Shown one piece after another: positions 11,261 to 21,670 of a stretch of 64,000 bases of DNA (positions are counted from its first letter, which is position 1; every line of letters starts with the position of its first letter). This stretch comes from Calamus simplicifolius (Eukaryota > Streptophyta > Magnoliopsida > Arecales > Arecaceae): positions 750,932-814,931 of the forward strand of contig UESW01003900.1 in the NCBI GenBank assembly GCA_900491605.1, in the 5' to 3' direction. Made by a program: the position numbers and the translations under genes. The notes beneath the pieces were generated by a model. It did no database searches, was not told where the DNA came from, and saw nothing but the letters and a program-made list of their open reading frames with translations.

Positions 11261-12081
11261 GCACAAAGGAAATCCTCAAAAAGTTTGGGATGGAATCAAT
11301 CAAACCCCTCGGAACACCAATGAGTCCCTCATGTAAATTAGACAAAGATGAAGACGGTAAGCTAGTTGATCAAAAATATTATAGAGGTATGATCAGATCT
11401 CTACTTTACTTAACAGCTAGTAGACCAGATATTATGTTTACTGTTTGTTTATGTGCTAGATTTCAATCAGAACCTAAAGAATCTCACTTAATTGCTGTGA
11501 AAAGAATTTTAAGATATCTAAGTGGAACTAAAAATATAGGATTATGGTATTCTAGAGACTCAACACTAAACTTAATTGCATATTCTGACTCTGATTATGC
11601 TGGATGTAAACTAGATGGAAAAAGTACAAGTGGTGCATGTCAATTCTTGGGAATTAACTTAATCTCTTGGTTTAGCAAAAAGCAAAATTCGGTTGCATTA
11701 TCTACTGCTGAAGCAGAATATTTGCAGCTGGAAGTTGCTGTGCTCAAATCCTTTGGATCAATAGACAACTTGAAGACTATGGCATAACACTTGATAAAAC
11801 ACCTATTAGATGTGATAATACAAGTGTAATCAATTTAACTAAGAATCCAATCCAACATTCAAGAACTAAGCACATTGAAATTAGATATCACTTTATAAGA
11901 GAACATGTAGCTAGTGATGAAATCTGTCTTGATTATGTTAGTATTGAAAAACAATTAGCTGACATATTTACAAAACCTTTGAGTGAAGAAAGATTTTGTT
12001 ACTTTAGAGGAGAATTAGGGATTTGTAACCCTTTGGAATGATTTTGAAACCCTTAAGGAATGACTACCTAGATTTCTATTA
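11261..12081 (+). pseudogene. Copia A RNase H
   Basis: Continues the pol reading (11290-11787) with YSDSDYAGCK and SVALSTAEAEY, the copia RNase H blocks. A small deletion after AEAEY shifts the frame; the remainder (HIEIRYHFIREHV, ADIFTKPLSEERF) reads on in another frame to about 12081, by comparison with the stop of copia B. Confidence 0.88.
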
Positions 12082-12545
12082 ATTTCTTGATATTTCTTTC
12101 ATAATTTTAAGGACAATTTATCTAGTCATTTAAGCAATTTAATTCTCCATATTTCAATAATTTTTTCAAAAATTTATTGACCTTATTTTGATAAGTTTTG
12201 GCTGTTTGAAACTCATTTGTTTTTCTCTGAAACTGTCAGTGGAGTCGACACATCAATTTGAGGAGTCGACACCTCTTCTGTGTTGCTCTCGATCTTTAAC
12301 CTTGGAGCCGACACCCGCATAAGTGGAGCTGACTCCAGTTCGGGCGCTAACTGTGTTAGCGACTTGGAGTCGACACCCGACTTTGCGGGAGTCGACACCT
12401 GGTGGTCCCAAATTAACTTTATTAGGGCAGAGTCGATACTTCTGTGATTTCTATCTTCCCCAAACCCTTTCCAAACTTTCTCCAAACCCTCTCAAAACCT
12501 CCCAAAGCCAAATACTCCCCAAATCTATCATTCCCAAAGATTTCA
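12082..12545 (+). promoter_or_regulatory. Pol-to-ORF3 spacer of copia A with GTCGAC repeats
   Basis: Non-coding. From 12239 to about 12435 it holds at least six GGAGTCGACACC/GGAGCCGAC-type motifs, the same motif that crowds the U3 part of the LTRs upstream of the TATA box. The same arrangement is present in copia B (44721-45178) and copia D (29301-29763). A promoter role for the downstream gene is my inference. Confidence 0.55.
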
Positions 12546-13928
12546 ATGGAACCTAAGCGTAGGGGATTGGTTTTTGATGCTCCCATTGTTATGAGGAAAC
12601 GTACGGCGAGGCGTCCAGTCCGTGAACCCACTCCGAGTGATGATTCCTCATCAACACCATCAGATAATCCTGGCCCCTCATGTCCACAGATAGATACTTT
12701 AGCTGGGCGAGTTATTACAATGGGTAGAAAAGTAGATTTTGATTTCTTCGATTCTGAGGGTTTTGACATTGGAAGACAAATCAAGGAACTTGGTTGGGAT
12801 AGAGTTTGTTCTTTGGATGTACCCACTTATCCAGCACTTGTTAAAGAATTTTATCTAAATTTAGCTAGAGGAGATGGTGGGATCGTTAGTTCTGTAAGAG
12901 GAAAGAAGATTCATCTTACCTTCCATATTTTAGGAAATCTGTTAAATATTCCTATTACTGGATTTGCTGAAAATATTCATAGTGAGAGGTCAGGTGCATT
13001 GTCAAGGATGTTAGGAATAGAAATTTCTGAATTTGAAGAGGTTAGGGAAAACCAATTGCCACTTGAGCTAAGGCTGTTACATAACATCTGCAGTAGGATT
13101 TTATTTCCCAAGACTTGCCGTTTTGAGTATGTCTCAAAATGAGACATTGTTGTTATGAATAGTATCTTGACTGGTCAGCTTATAAATCTTACTGGGATGA
13201 TGATATGGTACATGGCTGAGGCTAGGGGCAAGAAGAGATCTTCACTGCCTTATAGAATAATCCTAACCTTGGTTTTTAGGAGTCAAGGAGTAGCTATTTC
13301 TGATAATGAGCCTTCAAAGAACCTGAGGCACACTGACTACTACAGCTTGGCCACTGTGCACTGGATGGGTTTTGTGAAAGTAGATGGAAGATGGGAGAGA
13401 AAAGGGCATTCTGGTGACAGGATTGCTGAGACGTATGTGCCTGGCCCTTCTGAGGCAGGACCTTCTGTGAGACAGAGCTCACCAGAGCCAAGTCAGGATG
13501 TACCTCCAGCTCCTCCAGCTCCTTCTGCTTTTGATCTATCTTCTATTGGTTTTTTGGATACTCAGTTAGAACAGCTAAGAGGCATTTTTGCTATTCACAA
13601 GGAAGAGATAAAATTTGAGTTAGATAATCAATTTATGAACTTGAGAGAGACTCTTTATTCTTTGGACGAAAGAGTTGAAAAAAATTAAATCTACTCTTGG
13701 AGCCTCCGCAGAATCCTTAAAGAATGATCTCAAGAATATTTTGAAGAACTTAAAGATATATGTGGAAATTCAGAGACATATTCCAAATATAATGCTGAAC
13801 TTCAGGACAATATTGCATCTGCATGTACATTTGTTGATGAAAGACTGAAGGCCTTTGTCAAGACTCAAAGTGAAGGAATGGCAAGAATAGTAGAAGAACT
13901 GCAAAGATGCATTAGAACTAATTTTTGA
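12546..13928 (+). pseudogene. Copia A extra 3' gene (ORF3)
   Basis: Start at ATG 12546 (MEPKRRGLVFDAP), chosen because copies B and D also begin M-x-PK. The N-terminal part (GRKVDFDFFDSEGFDIG, TYPALVKEFYLNL) resembles the putative plant transposon protein domain (Pfam Transposase_32-like, from memory). A proline/serine-rich linker (PPAPPAPSAF) follows, then a coiled-coil C-terminus (LEQLRGIF...). A TGA at 13140 replaces the CGA of copia B and is otherwise in frame with 13155-13688. A frameshift near 13685 breaks the coiled coil, which resumes (VDERLKAFVKTQSEG) to about 13928. The position is that of the env-like gene of Sireviruses, but I see no signal peptide or membrane segment. Confidence 0.7.
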
Positions 13929-14573
13929 AGTATCTTTGATGATTAGAACTAATTTTGAAGCATTACTTAGTTTGAAGTTTTAATGTAATGAAGTGTAGTT
14001 TGATGATTGATGTAGTAAAGTTTCATTTTGTAAAATGATGTAATGCTTGAATTTTTGATGTAATGAACTTATCAAAAATGAATGTCTCTTGATCCTTGAA
14101 TGAACTTATCAAAAATGATGATTGATACTTAATGAATGCCTTTTGATCTTTGAAGTATCTATGAATTTTGTTATTTCTTTTGAAACTTCCTGACCTTTTT
14201 GTTGATTACAAAAAAGGGGAGAGTTATGTAAGTATTTGCAAATAGTATATGCATTGAATGTAAATCAAAAAAGGGGGGAGAAATATTTAGCTTTTGTATA
14301 TGCATTAATCACATAAGTTTAATTTATTGGTATCTAGTTAATTGCACATAAGGAAAAGTAATTGCAATTGATATAACTACCTCATTGGTATCAATCATTA
14401 AAATTTTCTGTTAAAAGAAAGAATAGATGTTAAATTGAATATCATAGGGGGAGCTACCTTATTCAGGCGGAGCTTACCTTTGATGAATAAATATTTAAGA
14501 TATTTGATTTGAAAATCTTAATGTTTAATCATGCATATACTCAATGTTTTTATAATCATCAAAAAGGAAAGAT
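13929..14573 (+). other. Copia A 3' untranslated region with several polypurine tracts
   Basis: No coding. Purine tracts occur at 14211-14223 (AAAAAGGGGAGAG), 14267-14281 (AAAAAAGGGGGGAGA) and 14446-14453 (AGGGGGAG), with the terminal tract (AAAAAGGAAAGAT) at 14561-14573 directly before the 3' LTR. Repeated polypurine tracts are a described Sirevirus trait. The terminal tract primes plus-strand DNA synthesis. Confidence 0.75.
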
Positions 14574-16126
14574 TGTTGACCCAATTATTAATTTTGATGA
14601 TTAATAAAAGATATGAGTATATTCATTTTGCTACTAATAGATTTAACAAGTGTTACAGGACTTAAAAATGTTTGATCAATCAAAAAGATAAAGAAATATG
14701 TTTTCAATCAAGATTGAAAAATAAATCTCAAAGTTCAGAGCCTGGAGTCGACACCCAAATGGTAAGGAGCCGACCCCAAGGCGTATCAGAAAGTTTCTGG
14801 GATTTTGGCATGGTACGGAGTCGACACCCAAGGTTTCGGAGCCGACTCCAACCTGAGATATAGAGAAATGCATTTTGTTTTAGTTTCCGGAGCCAACACC
14901 TAGAATTTTGGGAGCCGACACCTGAGTTTCTGGAGCCGACTCTAACCTGGGAACAGAGAGCATATTTTATGGATTATTCTGGAGCCAACACTTACAGTTT
15001 TCCGGAGTCGACTCCCGAAAGCGATGAGCCAACACTTACCTTTTTCGGAGCCGACTATCCAACAACTTTTTCTTTACTATTTTTGAATACCTGATTTGGA
15101 GCCGACACCTAAAAAGTTGGAGCCGACTCCAACCTGTTAGGAATGGATTTTCTATCCATCAGAACGTACTCCAACGGTAAGATTTCTTTTCACCTAACTT
15201 CTAACGGCTATTTTCTTTGTGTGTAGAAGAATCAAAACGTCTCCAACGGCTAGTTTTCCCTCCTGAAACATGGATTAAGGGATCTATAAATAGGGGACCA
15301 TCCATTTGAAAACGGGATGAAAAATTTATGAGAAAATAGATTGATAAATCTGAGAAGTCTTGAGAAAGAAATCAAAAAGGAAAGAGTCAAAGTTCAAATC
15401 CATCAACTCCAGAAAAGCTCAAAGAGAAATCGAAGGAATTCAAGCTTAAAATTGGAGGATTTCTTAAGTGAAGAAATTAGAAGCAAAAGCCCTGATTTTC
15501 CCATCTTCTTAACTGTAAGTTTTTGAAGAATCTGAGCTGAGGCACTGATTCAACCTTTCTAAGAAGAAGAGGAAAAGAAGAAAAGAAGAAAGTGCACATT
15601 CAAAGATCTTCAAATAGGCTTTTCTAATCCTTGTTTAGTTTATTGTCTATTTGCTCATTTGTGGAGCTTTCTTGTATCTTAAACTCTATTCTCATTTACT
15701 GTTTACTAGTTCAATCAAGGGATTGAATTAGTTGAGGTAGTTTACCTCAGGGACAAGCTAAGGATAGCTTGTGATTTGGGTTTTGTGCTGGTGAGCCCGA
15801 AAAACTAGCTGGGTTCATTGTAATCTTGGGAGAAACAACAAGTTTTGAGTTGTGAGCTTGTAAAACAACTCGGCTGTAATCAAGTAGATTATAGTGTGGA
15901 CCCAAGTGGTACTTGGCAGTGGACGTAGGTGTTGGATACACTGAACCACTATAAAATCCTTGTATTTGCCCTGTTTTAACTCTCTTACTCTATCTCTTCA
16001 TTTGTGCTTAATATATATCCAGCATATAATCTCATTTATTCCAAAGAACATTTTTTTTGGGGGGGCTAAATAATTTTTAAGAACCAAATTCACCCCCCCC
16101 CTCTTGGGTTGCCATCTGGGCCAACA
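14574..16126 (+). repeat. Copia A 3' LTR
   Basis: 1,553 bp, TGTTGACCC...GGGCCAACA. GTCGAC/GCCGAC motifs lie at about 14747-15130. The TATA box CTATAAATAG is intact at 15284-15293. It ends exactly at the CATCA duplication. Confidence 0.93.
15284..15293 (+). promoter_or_regulatory. TATA box in copia A LTR
   Basis: CTATAAATAG, downstream of the GTCGAC motif cluster. The equivalent in the 5' LTR (6370-6379) is mutated to CTAAAAATAG. Confidence 0.7.
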
Positions 16127-16131
16127 CATCA
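16127..16131 (+). repeat. Target-site duplication of copia A (right copy)
   Basis: CATCA, matching 5634-5638. Confidence 0.95.
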
Positions 16132-16790
16132 TCACCGACAATGGCAAGCAGTTTGATAACCCAAAGTTTCGAGATTTCTGTGAGGAGCATGGGATCATTC
16201 ACCGCCTCACATCGGTAGGGCATCCGCAAGCCAACGGAGAAGCCGAAGTAACTAACCAGACCCTACTTCAAGGGATCAAGGCTCGGCTTACCAGAGCCCA
16301 GGACAGATGGGCGGATGAACTTCATCATGTCCTATGGGCCTACCGCACCACCCAGAGAATTCCCACTGGCGAGACCCCATTCCGGATGGCCTTCAGCACG
16401 GAAGCCGTCATTCCCGTGGAGATAGGACTCCCTTCTTCGCGGGTGGAGAGCTACTCAGAGGAGGCTAACGACAAGCATCTTCGCACCAATCTCGATCTGG
16501 TGGAAGAGATCAGAGAGAAAGCTCGAATCAGAGTACCTGCATATCAGCAAAGAGTGGCCCGCTGTCATGCAACAAGAGTCAAAGGGAAATCTTTCTCGCC
16601 CGGCGATCTTGTCCTTCGGAAAGCATCCGTCTCCAAACTGCTGGAACAAAGAAAGTTGTCTCCGAACTGGGAAGGCCCCTATCAAGTGGTGGAAGTCATA
16701 GGACCCGGTACCTACAAGCTCCAGGATCTAAACGGGAAATCCATTCCCCGGACGTGGAATTCAGACAACCTCCGCATATATCATCAGTAG
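16132..16790 (+). pseudogene. Element E integrase, 3' half
   Basis: Continues the integrase after copia A. ITDNGKQFDNPKFRDFCEEHG carries the second catalytic aspartate (across the junction) and GHPQANGEAEVTNQTLL the catalytic glutamate. The C-terminal domain includes SPGDLVLRKAS, SPNWEGPYQVVEV and DNLRIYHQ before the stop at 16788-16790. This half is uninterrupted, so E was relatively intact here when copia A inserted. There is no chromodomain, consistent with a Tat-type element. Confidence 0.92.
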
Positions 16791-17054
16791 AGTACGCTTT
16801 CTATAGACTTGCCCCATTTACAGTTTTGGCATCTTGTTCTTATTATCCACGACATGATCGCTAAAATCATTTTTTCCGAAAAAGTCATAATGAAAAATAG
16901 ATGCTACTCACCCATTCTCGGCACAACCGAGCTATCTCCTTGAGCAGCTAAATCTCTATACCTCGGCTGGGCCGAGTCCTATTCAATAAAGGCTCGGTAT
17001 GGCCGAGCACCCTGGGTACGGCTAGGGGCCAAGTGATCCCAAAGCCTTTGGCCA
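16791..17054 (+). other. Element E spacer after pol
   Basis: Non-coding. It contains scattered GCTCGG(C)/CCGAGC motifs and leads into the tandem arrays. Nothing else is recognised. Confidence 0.5.
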
Positions 17055-17465
17055 GATTCGGGTAGCTTACAAGCCCCGGCCAGACCAAAGGACGAAAAAC
17101 TTCAACCAGATTCAAGCAGCTTACAAGCCCCGGCCGGACCAAAGGGCAAAAAAACTTTGGTCAGATTCGGGCAGCTTACAAGCCCCGACCGGACCAAAGG
17201 GCAAAAAACTTCAATCGAATTCGGGCAGCTTACAAGCCTTGGCCGGACCAAAGGACGAAAAACTTCAATTGGATTTGGGCAGCTTGCAAGCCCCGACCGG
17301 ACCAAAGGACAAAAAACTTCAACCGGATTCGGGCAGCTTACAAGCCCCGGTCGGACCAAAGGGCGAAAAACTTCAACCAGATTCGGGCAGCTTATAAGCC
17401 CCGACTGGACCAAAGAGCGAAGAAACTTTGATCGGATTCGGGTAGCTTACAAGCCCCAGTCGGAA
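17055..17465 (+). repeat. 54-bp tandem array in element E 3' region
   Basis: About eight copies of a 54-55-bp unit starting GATTCGGGCAGCTTACAAGC, with unit starts at 17055, 17109, 17164, 17218, 17272, 17326, 17380 and 17435. The unit length is a multiple of three, so long frames appear on both strands (for example 17102-17413 minus); these are not genes. Tandem arrays between pol and the 3' LTR are known in Tat/Ogre elements and can seed satellites. Confidence 0.92.
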
Positions 17466-17800
17466 CTGAAGTGCGTCAAAACCGAAGTGCATCAAAAGCC
17501 TCGAAGTGCATCTCCTATCAAAAGCCTCAGCCAAAGCCGAAGTGCGTCTCCTATCAAAAGCCTCGGCCAAAGCCGAAGTGCGTCTCCTATCAAAAGCCTC
17601 GGCCAAAGCTAAAGTGCATCTCCCATCAAAAGCCTTGGCCAATGCCAAAGTGCGTCTCCTATCAAAAGCTTCAGCCAAAGCTGAAGTGCGTTACTTATTA
17701 AAAGCCTCGGTCAAAACCGAAGTGCATCTCTTATTAAAAACCTCGGCCGGAACCGAAGTGCGTCTCTTGATATCGGAAACCTTGGCCAAGACCGAGTGAT
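17466..17800 (+). repeat. 36-bp tandem array in element E 3' region
   Basis: About nine copies of a 36-bp unit with core CGAAGTGCGTCTCCTATCAA then AAGCCTCGGCC. Unrelated to the 54-bp array, and adjacent to it. It also yields spurious open frames (17471-17701, 17506-17799, 17373-17678 minus). Confidence 0.92.
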
Positions 17801-17914
17801 GAGAGAATAAACGTTTTGAAGATAGCAGCAGACACAAAAGTTGCAAAAATTCCTCTTTCCATTCATCATTAAAAAAGGACAACAAGAAAGGAAAGAAAAA
17901 GGGTACATGAGCCC

Positions 17915-18216
17915 TCACTGGGGCTTATCATCTTCTCCAGGCATTCTTGAGCTCCCCCCATGCCGCTGAGCTGACTCAGCAATCTATCGTTGGAGGGATG
18001 CTACTTGCCCCTCCAATCGGCTGTTGGCCCGACGAAGGAGGTCGATCTCTCTCATAGAAACAGCCAATATTGCTAAGCCGCCCTCTGAAGTTGTTTGCGG
18101 TCTGCGAACAGTGACGCCAAGACCTCCCCGTCGAAGGTCACCGTAGTGCGGCCCCTATGGGACCCCCAGTGGCCACTACCGCCATTACCTGATCTCCCTC
18201 CATCCTCAGAAGCCAT
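17915..18216 (-). pseudogene. Possible small antisense gene of element E
   Basis: On the minus strand, ATG at 18216 opens MASEDGGRSGNGGSGHWG, continuing to about RKQLQRAA and a stop. In another frame the sequence goes on as MREIDLLRRANSRLEGQVA and ends near 17915, a heptad-like leucine pattern suggesting a coiled coil. A frameshift, or a small intron I could not place, separates the two. It lies antisense to pol, like the larger antisense gene at 50819-53706. Function unknown. Confidence 0.4.
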
Positions 18217-18770
18217 CCTGCTATCCCAAGCTTAGGGAGGCCAACAGGAGATGTGATTAACGATGGCATCCCTCATCCATATTTAAACTACTTCTGGCGA
18301 GTATTTCAATCACTCGGGCCATTAATTTCAACTCGCGTAAACTCACCATGCGTCACCACCTCAGTAGGCACTCGCAGGAAACGAAGAGTTCCACCCCTTG
18401 TCGAAGAGGACCATTAATAACATTGAGGCGCTCAAGAAGCTCCCCTTTTTTGGGACTAGACTCCCTATGATCTACCAAACCCTTTAATTAAATATCCTCG
18501 AAAGTCTACCAGACTCCCTCGAATTAGATATCCTCAAAAAAAATGTGGAGAAGAGGAAAAAGTGCATCAGCAACTAACACTAGAGAAACATGGCTCGCCC
18601 TCTTCAAAAATGGCCGATTCGCAGACTTTGGGCGCCCCCCACATCGCTCGGGTAGCCCCCTATCCTCTTTGGCCGTCCACGCCTAGATCTACAGTTGCAA
18701 TAAGGGCAAAGAAAAATATCAAAAATCCTCGACAACATCGAGCGATCTCCGTACCTTGGTAGGGCCAAGT
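18217..18770 (+). other. Element E 3' region, left of copia B
   Basis: Non-coding as far as I can see. Short frames on both strands have no recognisable features. It continues after copia B at 48586, where a similar phrase (tatcaaaaa...cctcg...) recurs. Confidence 0.4.
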
Positions 18771-18775
18771 AAAGT
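18771..18775 (+). repeat. Target-site duplication of copia B (left copy)
   Basis: AAAGT, repeated at 48581-48585 after the copia B 3' LTR. Confidence 0.93.
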
Positions 18776-20275
18776 TGTTGACCCAATTATTCATTTTGAT
18801 GATTAATAAAGGAATTGAGTATATTTATTTGATTACTAATAGATTTGATAAGTGTTTCAGGGCTTAAAAATATTTGATTGATTTAAAGGCATTAAGAAAC
18901 GTGTTTTGAATCAATTGCAAAATATAAGTTTCAAAGTTTTAGAGCCTGGAGTTGACACCTAGGAATGCTGGAGCCAACCCCATGGCCAGTCAAATATTCT
19001 TCTGATTTTTGATACGGTCCGGAGCTGACACCTAGAGTTTCAGAGCCGATACCCAGAGTTTCAGAGTTGACACTTACAGTGTTTGGAACCGACTCCGATG
19101 TGGGGATAGAACGTTTGATTTTTGACTACCTTGGAGCCGACACTTACAGTCTTTTGGAGCCGACACCTAAGTATGGCGAGCCAACACCTAACTTTTTCAA
19201 GCCGACTCCTAGACAAACTCAGAACTTTCTATTTTTGGATAAACGACTTGGAGCCGACACCTGAAAAGTTGGAGCCGACTCCAACCTATTTGGAATGAAA
19301 TTTTAAAATGCCAGATAAGCTCTAACAAAATATTTTCTTTTTACCTAACTTCTAACGGATATATTTTGTTTGGAAAAACTTTCTAGGTACATTCCAACGG
19401 CTAGTTTTCTCACCAAAAATGGATTAAAGGAAATCTATAAAAAGGGGGAGAAAGCTCGTTTGAAAAAAAAATAGAACGGAAAAATTGGAGTGAATACAAA
19501 TCAAAAATCCGAGAAGTCTTGAGCCTGAAATCAAAGAGAAAAGTATCCAAACTCAAATCCTTCCACTCCAAAAAGCTCAAAGAGAAATCCAAGGCGCTCA
19601 TATTGGAAAAATCGGAGGATTCCCAAAATAGAAGAAAAAGCTCTGTTTTCTCAACTTCTCATCTGCAACATTTGCAACGAATCAAAGCTGAGGCTTGATT
19701 CAACATCTCCAGAGAGAAGAGGAAAAGAAGAAAAGAAAAAAAAGCTCAAATCCAATAATCTTCAAAACAGGCTTTTCTAACCTTGCTTATTCATTTTGAA
19801 TATTTGCTCATTTGAGGAGCTTTGTATTATTGAAAATCATTATTCTTTCTTGTTTGTGCTAGTTCTATCAAGGGGATTGAACTAGTGGAGGTAGTATACC
19901 TCGGGTCAAGCTAGATTAGCTTGAGTTTAGGGTTTTGTGCTGGTGAGCCCGGAAAACCGGCTGGGTTCGTTGTGATCCCTGGGAAATAACAAGTTTGAGT
20001 TGTGATCTTGTAAAACAACTCGACTATAATCAAAAGGATTATAGTGTAGACCCAAGTGGATCTTGGGAGTGGACGTAGGTGTTGGATACACCGAACCACT
20101 ATAAAACCTTTGTGTTTGCCGTGCTTTGATTATCTCTTTCTCTATCTCCTTGGTTGTACTTAACATTCGCATTGCATTTCATCTATCTCCAAGCACATAG
20201 TTGTTAAAAGGTTAAAATTTTTAAAGAACCCAATTCACCCCCCCCCCCCCTCTTGAGTTTCCATATGGGCCAATA
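18776..20275 (+). repeat. Copia B 5' LTR
   Basis: 1,500 bp, TGTTGACCC... ending GGGCCAATA (terminal CA changed to TA). The GTCGAC/GCCGAC motif cluster is at about 18950-19285, and TATA CTATAAAAAGG at 19435-19445. Confidence 0.92.
19435..19445 (+). promoter_or_regulatory. TATA box in copia B LTR
   Basis: CTATAAAAAGG, also at 47755-47765 in the 3' LTR, downstream of the GTCGAC cluster. Confidence 0.7.
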
Positions 20276-20277
20276 AT

Positions 20278-20289
20278 TGGTATCAGAGC
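20278..20289 (+). promoter_or_regulatory. Copia B primer-binding site (tRNA-Met)
   Basis: TGGTATCAGAGC two bases after the LTR. It runs directly into gag codons (AAAGCCATGAATG), so the normal leader and gag start are deleted. Confidence 0.9.
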
Positions 20290-20629
20290 TAAAGCCATGA
20301 ATGTTTTATATTGTTCATTAGATGCTAACGAATTTAATCGTATCTCTACATGTAATTCTGCAAAAGAGATATGGGATAGATTAGAGGTTACCCATGAGGG
20401 TACAAATCAAGTTAAAGAATCTAAGATAAATATTCTTGTTCATAAGTATGAATTATTCAGCATGGAACAAACTGAAACTATAGCATGCATGTATACTAGA
20501 TTCACCGACATTGTAAATGGTTTGAAAAGTCTAGGTAAGATTTATACTAATTCTGAACTTGTTCGCAAAATTCTTAGGTCACTTCCAAGGACTTGGGAAG
20601 CAAAGGTGACAGCAATCCAAGAAGCCAAG
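20290..20629 (+). pseudogene. gag: Copia B gag, middle fragment
   Basis: Reads AKAMNVLYCSLDANEFNRIS through FTDIVNGLKSLGKIYTN to KVTAIQEAK. The first 80 or so residues present in copia A are missing. The gene is cut at 20629 by element C and resumes at 40488. The apparent stop at about 20660 lies inside element C. Confidence 0.88.
20625..20629 (+). repeat. Target-site duplication of element C (left copy)
   Basis: CCAAG, repeated at 40483-40487. Confidence 0.93.
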
Positions 20630-21670
20630 TGTCACGCCCCAGACCCAAAAATTTTGAGCTAGGGTGACAACCCGCCGCGTGCCGGGCACGCAAGGCATCC
20701 TGAAACATGACACTGAGTTCAAGAAAAGCAACAACCTATATATCATTCAAGTCCATGTCTTTAATACAATCCATAACTAAAGCTTTGGGCTACAAGCCCT
20801 ACACATAAGCATTACTGGGGTTACATCAACATATGAATCCACTTTATTTTAAATAGAAGCTCCAACGAACCTATGGTTCCTTACACACCAATAATATAGT
20901 CTGGGCATCAAGCCCTACACATAAATACACTGGTATAGCAATAACACAAAAATCTATATTTTATTTGAGTTGAGGTCCATCACTCCAACATGTTATTCTC
21001 AAATCTCATGGTCCTGTAGCAAAAACATTATAATATTTTTATGAGATTACACTCAGTAAGTAAATCACGTTATACAGTCAAATCATAGCATAGCAATCAA
21101 TAAGCATATAAATGATCTGCATGCATAAACATTTCACAAATACTCAAACATGCAATGTAAGTAAACCCATCATTGTTATATTATATCATATGTGTCCCAA
21201 GGCCCTGCAATGCCCCATAACAAAGGAGAGCCGTGGTGGCACATATAAATATAATTCAAATCATTTGTACTCATCATTGTTGTATTATATCATAGCAAAT
21301 TATCAGTGCATATAAAGCATTCCAAATGTTATATTATATCATATGTGTCCCACGGCCCTGCAATGCCCCATAACAAAGGAGAGCCGCGGTGGCACATATA
21401 AATATAATTCATTCTTTTGCATTCACAATCACTCCATTATGCAATGTAAGTATTATATCATGCGTGTCCCACGGCCCTGCAATGCCTCATCTGAGCACAT
21501 CCTCTAGATGTGTATGGCCATAGCAAAGGAGAACCGCGGCGGCACTTATGAATATAATACCAATCATTTGCATCCATAACTGCTCAATTATACTATATAA
21601 GTAAACCCACTGTTTATACTCTCAATGGTAACTGTAAATGTGACCCACGGCCCTGCAATATCTCAATAGC

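Larger units (their letters stand above)
5639..16126 (+). mobile_element. Copia A: Sirevirus-type Ty1/copia retrotransposon
   Basis: 10,488 bp with CATCA target duplications. Order: 5' LTR, tRNA-Met primer site, gag with CCHC, protease, integrase, RT, RNase H, extra 3' gene, several polypurine tracts, 3' LTR. Domain order is typical of copia. The gag sequence style, the extra gene between pol and the 3' LTR and the repeated polypurine tracts fit the Sirevirus lineage. The coding region has many stops and frameshifts. Confidence 0.92.

Noticed and set aside
17102..17799. Several repeat-protein frames on both strands
   Set aside because: The 54- and 36-bp units are multiples of three, so frames stay open by periodicity alone; all overlap one another.
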